A stretch of 46,179 nt of DNA from Cupriavidus gilardii J11 (GTDB lineage: Bacteria > Pseudomonadota > Gammaproteobacteria > Burkholderiales > Burkholderiaceae), in contig NZ_VLJN01000016.1 of the NCBI RefSeq assembly GCF_007829435.1, forward strand, positions 47,275 through 93,453. Reading direction: 5' to 3'. The first letter of the stretch is position 1; each line of letters begins with the position of its first letter. The position numbers were made by a program, and so were the translations under genes. Shown here piece by piece: positions 1 to 8,969 of the stretch. Below the pieces are notes generated by a model, which searched no databases, had not been told where the DNA came from, and saw nothing but the letters and a program-made list of their open reading frames with translations.

Positions 1-1327
1 CTTCCGTGTCGGCCGTCGATGGCGACGGGCCGGCGGCCAGCCACGCCGGCGGTCTGGCCGATGGCACGAAATTGGAACCGGGATTACGGGCAGCACTATC
101 GCCCGCCGGCGCCAACGCATCGCGCACCATGCCCAGATACGCCTGCCGCGGCTGGGCGATACCGAGTTCGGTCTGGCGTGCCGCCGCGGTGTAGTCCACC
201 CATGGCCGCCCTCCGGGCTGCGCCGGACTCGTTGCCGCGACGCGCACGCCGGATGCGCCGGGCGTGGCCGTCTCGGCGGTGTGCAGGCTGTCGCCGTTGT
301 CACCGGCCTGGCGGGCCAGGCAGCGTTGCACCGCGTGATAGACGAACTGGTGCACCGCGCGCGATTCGCGGAAACGGACCTCGATCTTGGACGGATGCAC
401 GTTGACGTCGACCAGCTCCGGCGGCAGGTCCAGGCATAGCACATAGGCGGGAAAGCGATCGCCGTGCAGTACGTCCTGGTACGCGCTGCGCACCGCATGG
501 GTCAGCAGCTTGTCGCGCACGAAGCGGCCATTGACGAAGAAGAACTGCTGGTCGGGCCGGCCGCGCGATGCGGTCGGCAAGCCGGCGAATCCGTACAGCC
601 GCAGATCGCCCGCTTCCTCGTCCAGCGGAAGGCGCGCGCGGGCGAAGTCGCTGCCCAGCACCTGCGCCGTGCGCGTGGCCGCATCGCCGGCGTTCCAGTG
701 CTCCATCGGCTTGCCGTTGTGGTGGACGGACACGGTGACGTCCGGCCGCGCCAGCGCCACGCGGCGCACCATCTCCAGGCAATGGCCCAGCTCGGTCTGC
801 TCGCTCTTGAGGAATTTGCGGCGGGCCGGCGTATTGAAGTACAGGTGCTGCACGTCGACCGTCGTGCCAACGCCGCCGGAGGCGGGCTGCAGCGCGCCAG
901 TGTCCGCGCTGATCTGGCTGGCGTGCGGGCAGCGGGCGGTGCGGCTGGTCAGCACCAGATGCGACACCGACGCGATCGAGGCCAGCGCCTCGCCGCGAAA
1001 ACCCAGCGTCATCACGGCTTCGAGTTCATCGAGCGAAGCGATCTTGCTGGTGGCATGGCGCATTAGCGCGACCGGCAATTCGTCGGCCGGAATGCCGCAG
1101 CCGTTGTCCGCGATCACGATGCGGCGCACGCCGCCTTCTTCCAGCCGGACGGAAAGCTGCGTGGCGCCGGCATCCAGCGCGTTCTCGAGCAGTTCCTTGA
1201 CCACCGAGGCGGGCCGCTCCACCACCTCGCCGGCCGCGATCTGGCTGATCAGCTGGTCGGGAAGCGGGCGGATCGGGCGGGCCGGCGCGACTGGCCGTGC
1301 CGGGGAGGCGGAAGCGGTTGCAGACAT
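1..1327 (-). CDS. mutL: DNA mismatch repair protein MutL (5' part, runs off window edge)
   Basis: MutL couples mismatch recognition by MutS to strand incision and excision. The visible 442 codons hold the N-terminal GHKL ATPase: NALDAGA (ATP/Mg site), DNGCGI and GFRGEAL are all present and intact, followed by the transducer domain. The C-terminal dimerisation domain lies outside the window, so it cannot be judged whether it has the endonuclease motif. The start is the ATG at 1327, giving an alanine/proline-rich lead of about 18 residues before the conserved RPLPDQLISQIAAGE region. A TATAAT hexamer ends 7 bases before this ATG and no ribosome binding site is visible. Divergent from dedA. Confidence 0.95.
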   Translation of the reverse strand, partial: MSATASASPARPVAPARPIRPLPDQLISQIAAGEVVERPASVVKELLENALDAGATQLSVRLEEGGVRRIVIADNGCGIPADELPVALMRHATSKIASLDELEAVMTLGFRGEALASIASVSHLVLTSRTARCPHASQISADTGALQPASGGVGTTVDVQHLYFNTPARRKFLKSEQTELGHCLEMVRRVALARPDVTVSVHHNGKPMEHWNAGDAATRTAQVLGSDFARARLPLDEEAGDLRLYGFAGLPTASRGRPDQQFFFVNGRFVRDKLLTHAVRSAYQDVLHGDRFPAYVLCLDLPPELVDVNVHPSKIEVRFRESRAVHQFVYHAVQRCLARQAGDNGDSLHTAETATPGASGVRVAATSPAQPGGRPWVDYTAAARQTELGIAQPRQAYLGMVRDALAPAGDSAARNPGSNFVPSARPPAWLAAGPSPSTADTE

Positions 1328-1334
1328 GGCAGCG

Positions 1335-1340
1335 ATTATA
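1335..1340 (-). promoter_or_regulatory. -10 hexamer close to the mutL start
   Basis: On the reverse strand a perfect TATAAT lies 7 bases upstream of the mutL ATG. Transcription from it would begin at or next to the start codon, so the transcript may be leaderless. No convincing -35 element is seen at 16-18 bp spacing, so this is a candidate only. Confidence 0.4.
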
Positions 1341-1443
1341 CGTGCGGCATCTCGCACGGGATTTTCCCCTAAGCGCCGCCAGGGACGCCGACGCGGTCCA
1401 GCGGTCTTGTATGATGTCGGGCTGGATCACGCAGGGGAACGAC

Positions 1444-2103
1444 TTGGACATCGCATTGCAGTTGATCGACATGCTGCTGCACGTCGACAAATATCTGGGC
1501 ACCTTCATTCAGCAATATGGCGTCTGGATCTATGCCATTCTGTTCGCCATCGTATTTGCCGAGACCGGCCTGGTGGTGCTGCCCTTCCTGCCCGGCGATT
1601 CGCTGCTGTTCATCGCGGGCGCCTTCTGCGCGACCGGCGCGATGAATGAATGGGTGCTGATCGGTCTGCTGCTGGCGGCCGCGATCGGCGGCAATACCGT
1701 GAATTACCTGATCGGCAGCTGGATCGGTCCGAAGGTATTCGAGCATCAATGGCGCTTTCTGGACCAGGATGCGCTGCGCAGGACACACGACTTCTACGAG
1801 CGCCACGGCGGCAAGACGCTGGTGATCGCGCGCTTCGTGCCCATCGTGCGGACTTTCGCTCCGTTCGTCGCGGGCGTGTCGCAGATGACCTTCGCCCGCT
1901 TCCAAATGTTCAACATGATCGGCGCGGTCATCTGGGTAGTCGGGCTCGTGTTCGCGGGCTACTTCTTCGGCAACCTGCCGTTCATCAAGCAGTACCTGAA
2001 CCTGATCGTGCTGGCCGGCATCAGCGCCGCCGTGGTGCCGCTGGTGCTCGGCGGGCTGTGGAAGCTGGTGCGCCGCGGCGCCAAGCGCCGGCGCACGTCG
2101 TGA
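1444..2103 (+). CDS. DedA family integral membrane protein
   Basis: A 219-residue DedA/SNARE-associated family membrane protein. Members are inner-membrane proteins linked to lipid carrier (undecaprenyl phosphate or phospholipid) flipping, membrane potential and envelope integrity; the exact substrate here is not known. Conserved features are present: Glu40 followed by the PGD segment (50-52), and the R-x-x-P-x-x-R motif at Arg130, Pro133 and Arg136. Hydrophobic segments lie near residues 28-60, 70-92, 133-145, 155-178 and 185-208. The TTG at 1444 is chosen because AGGGGA sits 5 bases upstream (1433-1438) and because homologues start here; in-frame ATGs at 1411 and 1414 lack a ribosome binding site. 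A TATGAT at 1410-1415 could be its -10. Convergent with the SirB1 gene. Confidence 0.88.
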   Translation: MDIALQLIDMLLHVDKYLGTFIQQYGVWIYAILFAIVFAETGLVVLPFLPGDSLLFIAGAFCATGAMNEWVLIGLLLAAAIGGNTVNYLIGSWIGPKVFEHQWRFLDQDALRRTHDFYERHGGKTLVIARFVPIVRTFAPFVAGVSQMTFARFQMFNMIGAVIWVVGLVFAGYFFGNLPFIKQYLNLIVLAGISAAVVPLVLGGLWKLVRRGAKRRRTS

Positions 2104-2113
2104 CAGCAAGCAC

Positions 2114-2141
2114 CGTCGTCCCCGCGTTCGCGGGGACGACG
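2114..2141. repeat. GC-rich palindromic intergenic repeat, copy 1, probable bidirectional terminator
   Basis: Perfect inverted repeat with 13-bp arms (CGTCGTCCCCGCG and its complement) around a 2-base TT loop. It fills the gap between the convergent dedA and SirB1-family genes, so it could end transcription from both sides, though no long T-tract follows. A close relative lies at 8850-8876, which suggests a dispersed REP-like family. Confidence 0.75.
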
Positions 2142-2142
2142 T

Positions 2143-2991
2143 TCAGTTCAAGCTCCGGCTCATCATCCTCAACGCCGGCATCCGGTCGCGGATCTGCGTG
2201 GAATCGGCCGCATCCGGTCGGGCGCTGACATAGGCCTCCAGGTCTTCCAGCGCGGGCCGGAAGCATTCCAGATTCGCATACGCCAGCCCGCGATCGCGTA
2301 CTTCCTCGATGGACTCCGGCAACAGGATCACCAGCCGGTTCTGTACGGCCAGCAGCCGTTGCCAGCGCGATTCCTGCAGATAGACCGCCTTCAGATTGCG
2401 CAGCATCCGCGCGATGATGTCGCGGTGGCTGGCCGCGCGCAGGAACAGCCCGAGCGGCACGTCGTTGGTATCGGCGACGCCCTCCCGTTCCAGATACGGG
2501 TCCAGCATTTCCTGCAACTGTTCCTTTGACAGCGTTTCGCCGGTCAGCGGATCGAGCACGACCTCGCCGGCCGGGATCGACATCCGCAGCAGGAAATGAT
2601 TGGGGAACGACACGCCTTTCAGCGGCAGTCCGATCTGCTGGCCCAGCTCCATATACAGCACCGCCAGAGAGATCGGAATGCCGCGGCGCTGGCGCAGCAC
2701 CACGTTCAGGTACGAGTTGTCCGGATCGTAGTAGTCGTTGGCATTGGGCCCGAAGCCCAGGTCGCGGTAGAAAAAATGATTCAGCAGACGCAGGCGCTGG
2801 ATGGCTGGCGTGCCTTCGGCGATCCGGCGTTTGAGCCGCAGCGCCAGCACGTCGATTGCCGCCAGTTCCGCCTGCAAATCAAGATCGGGGTAGGCGTCCT
2901 GCGCAATGGCCAGCGCAGTTTCCGTCAGCGGGATGGCTTCGTCGTCGGCCACCAGCGCGGCGAAGTAGTCCAGGACTTTGGTCGATGTCAT
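2143..2991 (-). CDS. SirB1 family protein (transglutaminase-like, TPR)
   Basis: A 282-residue soluble protein of the SirB1 family. It has a transglutaminase-like N-terminal core, including the characteristic RRGIPISLAVLY segment near residues 103-114 and SFPNHFLLR near 128-136, followed by a helical TPR-like C-terminal part that includes LLAVQNRLVILLPE. Family members are widespread in proteobacteria; no reaction is firmly established, so no specific function is given. It starts 33 bp after the murJ stop on the same strand and is probably co-transcribed with murJ. Confidence 0.85.
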   Translation of the reverse strand: MTSTKVLDYFAALVADDEAIPLTETALAIAQDAYPDLDLQAELAAIDVLALRLKRRIAEGTPAIQRLRLLNHFFYRDLGFGPNANDYYDPDNSYLNVVLRQRRGIPISLAVLYMELGQQIGLPLKGVSFPNHFLLRMSIPAGEVVLDPLTGETLSKEQLQEMLDPYLEREGVADTNDVPLGLFLRAASHRDIIARMLRNLKAVYLQESRWQRLLAVQNRLVILLPESIEEVRDRGLAYANLECFRPALEDLEAYVSARPDAADSTQIRDRMPALRMMSRSLN

Positions 2992-3024
2992 AGCGGTTCC
3001 TGGTAGCAGCCCGCGCGTTGTCCG

Positions 3025-4575
3025 TCACACGGCTTTGCGGCGGAAGGCGGCGTAACGCAGGCCAGTGAGCCACAGTGTACCGAAGTAGACGACCGCCGCA
3101 AGCACCAGGCTCGACGCCAGCAGGGCGATGCGCCACAGCGGCGTGGCGCCCAGGGCGACCCAGTCGAAGGTCCGTGCGAACCACAGCAGCATGCCCGCCA
3201 GCAGCAGCGCCGCCGCCGACAGCTGCGCCAGGAACAGCCACCAGCCCGGCTTCGGACGATAGACTCCGGTGCGCCGAAGCCAGAAGAACAGCAGCGCGGC
3301 ATTCAGCGTGGCGGCGATGCTGATCGACAGCGCCAGCCCCGCATGTCCGATCCATGGGACGAATAGTAGATTGGCCAATTGCGTGATGATCAGCATCGCC
3401 ACCGCGATCTTCACCGGCGTGCGGATATCCTGCCGCGCATAGAAACCGGGAGTGAGTATCTTGACCAGGATCTGGCCCACCAGCCCGACGCCATAGGCCA
3501 TCACGGCCAGCCGCGTCATTTCGACCGCATGCGCGTCGAAGCGGCCGTAGTGGAACAGCACCGCGGTCAACGGGCCGCCGAATACATACAGGCCGATCGC
3601 GCTTGGCACCGCCAGCAGGAAGGTCATGCGCAGGCCCCAGTCCAGCAGCGCGGAGTACTCCTCGCTGTCGTCCTGAGCGCGGGCCCGGGACAGGCTTGGC
3701 AGCAGGATGGTGCCAAGCGCCACGCCGAGCAGCGCCGTGGGAAACTCCATCAGCCGGTCGGCGTAGGTCAGGTACGACACGCTGCCGGTGGCCAGGCGCG
3801 ACGCGATATTGGTATTGATGATCAGGCTGATCTGCGCGACCGAAACGCCGAGAAGGGCGGGTCCCATCTGCCGCAGGATGCGGCGCACGCCGGGATCGCG
3901 CCAGGCCGCGCGAAGGTTGACGCCCACGCGCGGCATCATGCCGATACGCCTGAGCGCCGGAATCTGGATGGCCAGCTGCAGCACGCCGCCAACCAGTACG
4001 CCCCACGCCTGCGCATAAATGGGCTGCTCCAACTGTGGCGCCACGAACAACGCGGCGACGATCAGCGACAGGTTCAGCAGCACCGGCGTAAAGGCCGGCA
4101 CCGCGAAGCGGCGCCACGTGTTCAGGATGCCCGACGCCAGCGCCACCAGCGAGATCAGGCCGATATACGGGAACATCACCCGGGTCATGAACACCGCGGC
4201 ATCGTATGTCTGCGCATCGCCCCTGAATCCCGTGGCGACGATGGTCATGATCACCGGCGCGCCGATCACGCCGGCCAGCGACACCGCCGCCAGCGCCCAC
4301 GTCAGCACGGTGGCGACGGCGTCGACCAGCAGCCTGGTCGAGTCGTCGCCGCGCTTGCCGTGGTATTCCCCGAGGATCGGCACGAAGGCCTGCGCGAAAG
4401 CGCCTTCGCCAAAGATCCGGCGCAGCATGTTGGGAATGCGGAAGGCGACGTTGAAGGCGTCGGTCATGTCCGACGCGCCAAAGGCGCGGGCGATCAGGAT
4501 CTCGCGGATCAGCCCGGTGATGCGCGACAGCATCGTCAGGCTGCTGATGGTGGCGAGCGCTTTTAGCAGGTTCAA
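3025..4575 (-). CDS. murJ: Lipid II flippase MurJ
   Basis: MurJ (MviN) moves lipid II across the inner membrane for peptidoglycan synthesis. The 516-residue product has the family's N-terminal signature (NLLKALATISSLTMLSRITG) and about 14 hydrophobic helices, with the conserved charged residues of the first helices (SRITGLIREILIARAFG). The usual length is about 510, matching the TTG at 4575. The reading frame stays open up to an ATG at 4692, but the extra 39 residues are proline-rich and do not resemble the family. No ribosome binding site is obvious before the TTG, so the start is less certain than the identity. First gene of a likely murJ-SirB1 operon, divergent from rpsT, an arrangement common in beta- and gammaproteobacteria. 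Confidence 0.94.
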   Translation of the reverse strand: MNLLKALATISSLTMLSRITGLIREILIARAFGASDMTDAFNVAFRIPNMLRRIFGEGAFAQAFVPILGEYHGKRGDDSTRLLVDAVATVLTWALAAVSLAGVIGAPVIMTIVATGFRGDAQTYDAAVFMTRVMFPYIGLISLVALASGILNTWRRFAVPAFTPVLLNLSLIVAALFVAPQLEQPIYAQAWGVLVGGVLQLAIQIPALRRIGMMPRVGVNLRAAWRDPGVRRILRQMGPALLGVSVAQISLIINTNIASRLATGSVSYLTYADRLMEFPTALLGVALGTILLPSLSRARAQDDSEEYSALLDWGLRMTFLLAVPSAIGLYVFGGPLTAVLFHYGRFDAHAVEMTRLAVMAYGVGLVGQILVKILTPGFYARQDIRTPVKIAVAMLIITQLANLLFVPWIGHAGLALSISIAATLNAALLFFWLRRTGVYRPKPGWWLFLAQLSAAALLLAGMLLWFARTFDWVALGATPLWRIALLASSLVLAAVVYFGTLWLTGLRYAAFRRKAV

Positions 4576-4734
4576 GGTCGGGACTGGTTGGGAAGGGGGC
4601 GGCGGTGGCGCGGCTGGCGGCCGATGGTGACACGGCAGGCCAGACGGCGGATCAGACGGCGATGCCCCGGCAAAGTTGCAACGGAACCACACCGGAGGCT
4701 ATACAAGCCACGCCAGCGCCATAATGTGGCGCCA

Positions 4735-4740
4735 ATTATA
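4735..4740 (-). promoter_or_regulatory. Possible -10 element for murJ
   Basis: A TATAAT on the reverse strand lies 159 bp upstream of the chosen murJ TTG, in the divergent murJ/rpsT region. No good -35 hexamer is found at normal spacing, so the call is weak. Confidence 0.3.
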
Positions 4741-4790
4741 CGGAAGGGGCGGCGCGCTTCCGTGCGTCAGGCGCCCGACGCCGCCTTGCC

Positions 4791-4820
4791 TTGCGGAGGC
4801 GAGCGGCTTGTGTGTATAAT
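4791..4820 (+). promoter_or_regulatory. Sigma-70-type promoter for rpsT
   Basis: TTGCGG (4791-4796) and a perfect TATAAT (4815-4820) are separated by 18 bp. They give a leader of about 98 nt before rpsT, in keeping with a ribosomal protein gene under a strong promoter and room for translational autoregulation by S20. Confidence 0.7.
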
Positions 4821-4925
4821 CGCCGGTTCCAAAGGATAGTTGCGTTCCGGATTCGTGTGCCAGTGCATCCCGGGTCGCTTGATGTGCAACTCCACGCACG
4901 CATCTGAATTCAGGATACTTACTAA

Positions 4926-5192
4926 ATGGCAAACTCCGCACAAGCTCGCAAGCGCGCGCGCCAAGCCGTCGCTCAGAACGCCCACAACTCCAGCCTGCGC
5001 TCGCGTCTGCGCACCGCCGTCAAGGCCGTCCGCAAGGCCATCGACGCCGGCGACAAGGCTGCCGCTGCCGAGGTGTTCAAGCAGTCGCAGGCCGTGATCG
5101 ACAGCATCGCCGACAAGAAGATCGTGCACAAGAACAAGGCCGCACGTCACAAGTCGCGCCTGTCGGCTGCGATCAAGGCCATGGCTGCCTGA
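4926..5192 (+). CDS. rpsT: 30S ribosomal protein S20
   Basis: The 88-residue product is a typical S20: [14 protein letters not shown] at the N-terminus and a basic, helical, alanine/lysine-rich body. S20 is a primary 16S rRNA binder needed for early 30S assembly. The family is 85-90 residues long. The gene stands alone between a consensus-like promoter and a strong terminator, as in many proteobacteria, and is divergent from murJ. A weak AGGA (4912-4915) lies 10 bases before the ATG. Confidence 0.98.
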   Translation: MANSAQARKRARQAVAQNAHNSSLRSRLRTAVKAVRKAIDAGDKAAAAEVFKQSQAVIDSIADKKIVHKNKAARHKSRLSAAIKAMAA

Positions 5193-5242
5193 GTGGCTAC
5201 CTAAGCTTCGCCCGCTGCCGCACCACGTGTGTGGCGGCAAAC

Positions 5243-5270
5243 AAAAAGCCCGTCCTATGGCGGGCTTTTT
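5243..5270. terminator. Bidirectional rho-independent terminator between rpsT and the DUF3579 gene
   Basis: Perfect 10-bp arms (AAAAAGCCCG and complement) with an 8-base loop. The T-tract follows the stem on the forward strand and the mirrored A-tract serves the reverse strand. It ends rpsT and also lies just downstream of the convergent DUF3579 gene. Confidence 0.93.
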
Positions 5271-5316
5271 GCATTGTGCATTGGCGACATGCATCGCTTG
5301 AGGCGATGCTCCCCGC

Positions 5317-5616
5317 TCAGTCGATCGAGCAGGCCTCGACCACCTGCAGGTTGTTGTCGCGCGCGAAGTTCAGCACGAAGTCCAGCGCCTTGGGTTCGAT
5401 ATCGCGCAGCCGCACATCGACCACGACGCTCTTGACGCCGCCAGCCATCACCGGCCGGACATAGGGGGAGTAAGTCAGGCGTGCATCGCCGGTGTCGCCT
5501 TGCGGCCGGAACTGCGCCATCACGCCGCACAGCCGTTCTGCCCAATCGCTCGGACGGAAGGTCTTGCCTTCCTTGGTGATGCCCTGGATGAAGTACTGGC
5601 GAACGTTGGGATTCAT
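5317..5616 (-). CDS. DUF3579 family small protein
   Basis: A 99-residue protein matching the betaproteobacterial DUF3579 family, starting MNPNVRQYFIQGITKEGKTF and carrying the conserved FRPSDWAERLCGVMAQF segment (about 22-38). It has no signal peptide or membrane segment. No biochemical role is established. The ATG at 5616 is used because similarity begins there; the open frame upstream to 5745 is low-complexity and unlikely to be translated. If the -10 at 5806-5811 is used, the leader would be about 190 nt. A palindromic operator shared with icd sits directly on this promoter. Confidence 0.85.
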   Translation of the reverse strand: MNPNVRQYFIQGITKEGKTFRPSDWAERLCGVMAQFRPQGDTGDARLTYSPYVRPVMAGGVKSVVVDVRLRDIEPKALDFVLNFARDNNLQVVEACSID

Positions 5617-5805
5617 GGACTGCGGTGAGGCTGGGGTGACTCGACGGGAAACCCGCGACAGAGGGTGGCCGTGCGACCAGGCCGGTGGCGAATCGGTTCG
5701 CGGCAGACCGGCCAGAGCGCGGGGCGACGCTGTCGGCGGGGGCACTTTTGATGCCGGCGGCGGGCGGCGGCAAGGGTATGCCGGGCCCCGCGTGAATCAG
5801 CAGGT

Positions 5806-5823
5806 ATTATATCTTATATAAGA
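5806..5823 (-). promoter_or_regulatory. DUF3579 promoter -10 with overlapping palindromic operator
   Basis: Reverse-strand TATAAT at 5806-5811 is immediately preceded by the perfect 12-bp palindrome TCTTATATAAGA at 5812-5823. The palindrome therefore occupies the -10/-35 spacer, where a bound protein would repress. The -35 (TTATGT, 5829-5834) is poor. The same 12 bases occur upstream of icd at 13047-13058, which argues for a real transcription factor site. Confidence 0.65.
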
Positions 5824-5956
5824 CTTGGACATAAGCCCGGCGTGTCATTCCGACGCGGCAGCGCGACGCCCGGCACAGTCGTCTGGCCGCCGCCGAACGC
5901 TTGACAACCAGCGCAGCGGGGCCCGGCGCGCGTGCCGCACGCTCGCCAAAGGCGGC

Positions 5957-5974
5957 GGAATCCCTTATGATTCC
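5957..5974 (+). promoter_or_regulatory. Possible argF -10 within an inverted repeat
   Basis: TATGAT (5966-5971) overlaps the right arm of an inverted repeat, GGAATC (5957-5962) and GATTCC (5969-5974). It lies about 104 bp upstream of the argF ATG. There is no clear -35, and the repeat does not match the usual ArgR box, so both the promoter and the operator are tentative. Confidence 0.3.
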
Positions 5975-6077
5975 TCAAATCACATTGCGCAAGCGACGCG
6001 AAAGGCGGCTCCGCGGCAGGTGGCGTCATGAGGCTTCATGACCCCGCATGTCCCCTTCGAGCCGCCTTCTTTGTTTT

Positions 6078-7001
6078 ATGAGCCCAACTTCGATCAAGCA
6101 TTACCTCCAGTTCAGCGACCTCGATGCCCACGAGTACGAGTACCTGCTGGACCGCGCCCGGATCCTGAAGGCCAAGTTCAAGAACTACGAGACCTGGCAC
6201 CCGCTGCACGACCGTACGCTGGCCATGATCTTCGAAAAGAATTCGACCCGTACGCGGTTGTCTTTCGAGGCCGGCATCCATCAGCTCGGGGGCCACGCGG
6301 TGTTCCTCAATACGCGCGATTCGCAGCTCGGCCGCGGTGAGCCCATCGAAGACGCGGCGCAGGTGATCTCGCGGATGGTCGACATCATCATGATCCGCAC
6401 CTTCGGCCAGGAGATCATCGAACGCTTTGCCGCGCATTCGCGCGTGCCGGTGATCAACGGGCTCACCAATGAATACCATCCGTGCCAGGTGCTGGCCGAT
6501 GTGTTCACCTATATCGAGCAGCGCGGCACCATCGCCGGCAAGACGGTGGCCTGGATCGGCGATGCCAACAATATGGCCTACACCTGGATCCAGGCGGCCG
6601 AGCGCCTCGACTTCACGTTTCACTTTTCGGCACCGCCGGGCTACCAGCTCGATCCGGCCATGGTGCCGGCCAGCGCGGCGCCACGCGTCAAGGTGTTCGA
6701 CGATCCCCTGGCCGCCTGCCGCGGCGCGCATCTGGTGACCACGGACGTCTGGACCAGCATGGGCTTCGAGGCGGAGAACGAGGTGCGCAAGCGCGCGTTC
6801 CAGCAATGGATGGTCACTACCGCGATGATGGATTGCGCGCAGGACGACGCGCTGTTCATGCATTGCCTGCCCGCGCACCGTGGCGAAGAGGTCGAGGGCG
6901 CGGTGATCGACGGTCCGAAGAGCGTGGTGTGGGATGAGGCCGAGAACCGGCTCCATGTGCAGAAGGCGCTGATGGAGTACCTGCTCTGCGGCCGCTACTG
7001 A
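6078..7001 (+). CDS. argF: Ornithine carbamoyltransferase
   Basis: Converts ornithine and carbamoyl phosphate to citrulline in arginine biosynthesis, in the cytoplasm. The 307-residue product has the carbamoyl phosphate motif STRTR (56-60), HPCQ (134-137) and HCLP (262-265, with the catalytic Cys263), all intact. The ATG at 6078 matches the family start (SPTSIKHYLQFSDL); no Shine-Dalgarno is evident, and an in-frame ATG at 6048 would add 10 residues. argG follows 170 bp downstream on the same strand, so the two last steps before argininosuccinate cleavage are adjacent. No carA, carB or argH is in the window. Confidence 0.97.
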   Translation: MSPTSIKHYLQFSDLDAHEYEYLLDRARILKAKFKNYETWHPLHDRTLAMIFEKNSTRTRLSFEAGIHQLGGHAVFLNTRDSQLGRGEPIEDAAQVISRMVDIIMIRTFGQEIIERFAAHSRVPVINGLTNEYHPCQVLADVFTYIEQRGTIAGKTVAWIGDANNMAYTWIQAAERLDFTFHFSAPPGYQLDPAMVPASAAPRVKVFDDPLAACRGAHLVTTDVWTSMGFEAENEVRKRAFQQWMVTTAMMDCAQDDALFMHCLPAHRGEEVEGAVIDGPKSVVWDEAENRLHVQKALMEYLLCGRY

Positions 7002-7171
7002 TCCGCCCTGTCGTCCGACCCTGCGTCCCTCCGGGCGCCATGTGGCGCCCAAGCCCGGGCGGACATGTCAAAATAACGTCTTTCCGTTTTACCCTTTTCG
7101 GTTTTTCCTGAACCGGTTCGCGAACCTGCCCTATCCGCGGGTCCGCGCCTTCTTTGCGCATCGAGTCGAAC

Positions 7172-8401
<1,230 letters not shown>

Positions 8402-8427
8402 TCCGGCCTATCGCGAGGCGGAATCAG

Positions 8428-8453
8428 GAGGGGCCCATGCGGCCCCTCTTTTT
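8428..8453 (+). terminator. Rho-independent terminator after argG
   Basis: Perfect 8-bp GC arms (GAGGGGCC and complement, 8428-8435 and 8441-8448) with a 5-base loop, then a run of five T. It separates argG from ppnP. Confidence 0.9.
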
Positions 8454-8515
8454 GTGTGCGCGTCGGGCCGGTGCAGGCGCGACGCGGCAATATCCATCGA
8501 CATGGAGGAAGGGTA

Positions 8516-8827
8516 GTGAGCCAGTTCGACAATGTTTCCGTGGTCAAGAAGGCCAATCTGTACTTCGACGGCAAGTGCGTCAGCCATACCGTGCTGTTTC
8601 CGGACGGCACGCGCAAGACGCTGGGCGTGATCTTTCCTGCCACGCTGGCCTTCACCACCGGTGCGCCTGAAGTGATGGAAATCAACGGCGGTGTGTGCCG
8701 CGTGCGTATGGCGGGTTCGGACGACTGGGCTACCTATGGCGCGGGCCAGCAGTTCAGCGTTCCGGGCAACAGCAGCTTCGATATCGAGGTACAGCAGACG
8801 GTCGACTACGTCTGCCACTACGCCTGA
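8516..8827 (+). CDS. ppnP: Pyrimidine/purine nucleoside phosphorylase (PpnP, DUF1255)
   Basis: A 103-residue cupin-fold protein of the PpnP/YaiE family, which splits a broad range of nucleosides by phosphorolysis. Family landmarks are [21 protein letters not shown] near the N-terminus, [12 protein letters not shown], and [16 protein letters not shown] in the second half. The start is the GTG at 8516, with GGAGGAA at 8504-8510 upstream at correct spacing; family members are about 94-105 residues. It is a single gene behind the argG terminator. The function comes from the family and has not been tested here. Confidence 0.9.
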   Translation: MSQFDNVSVVKKANLYFDGKCVSHTVLFPDGTRKTLGVIFPATLAFTTGAPEVMEINGGVCRVRMAGSDDWATYGAGQQFSVPGNSSFDIEVQQTVDYVCHYA

Positions 8828-8849
8828 GCGACGTCCGAGCTTCTGCAAT

Positions 8850-8876
8850 ACCGTCGTCTCCGCGAACGCGGGGACC
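8850..8876. repeat. GC-rich palindromic intergenic repeat, copy 2
   Basis: Lies between ppnP and the patatin gene. ACCGTCGTCTCCGCG, a 2-base AA loop and CGCGGGGAC reproduce copy 1 at 2112-2137 with one substitution in the left arm and an inverted loop. The shared core suggests a dispersed repeat family and not a gene-specific site. Confidence 0.65.
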
Positions 8877-8969
8877 GAACGGCTTTTCATCGAAGCTGCC
8901 CGCGCGCCGTCGGCCGCACCACGCCAAGCGTGCCGCCGATGTCGCGAAACCCGTTCGACGGAGACTTGC

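Larger units (their letters stand above)
5617..6077. other. Intergenic region between the DUF3579 gene and argF
   Basis: A 461-bp gene-free stretch. It holds the presumed long leader of the DUF3579 gene, its -10 element, the TCTTATATAAGA palindrome, and further right a possible argF -10 inside a short inverted repeat. No tRNA or stable RNA gene was recognised here. Confidence 0.6.

Noticed and set aside
4767-5294. Reverse-strand open frame over rpsT
   Set aside because: Antisense to a certain ribosomal protein gene and runs through its terminator.
5617-5745. N-terminal extension of the DUF3579 protein by 43 residues
   Set aside because: The extra sequence is Pro/Arg/Ser-rich, has no family similarity, and the internal ATG at 5616 fits the conserved start.
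5957-5974. ArgR box at argF
   Set aside because: The inverted repeat GGAATC/GATTCC does not match the usual TGAAT-type ARG box; kept only as an unassigned inverted repeat.
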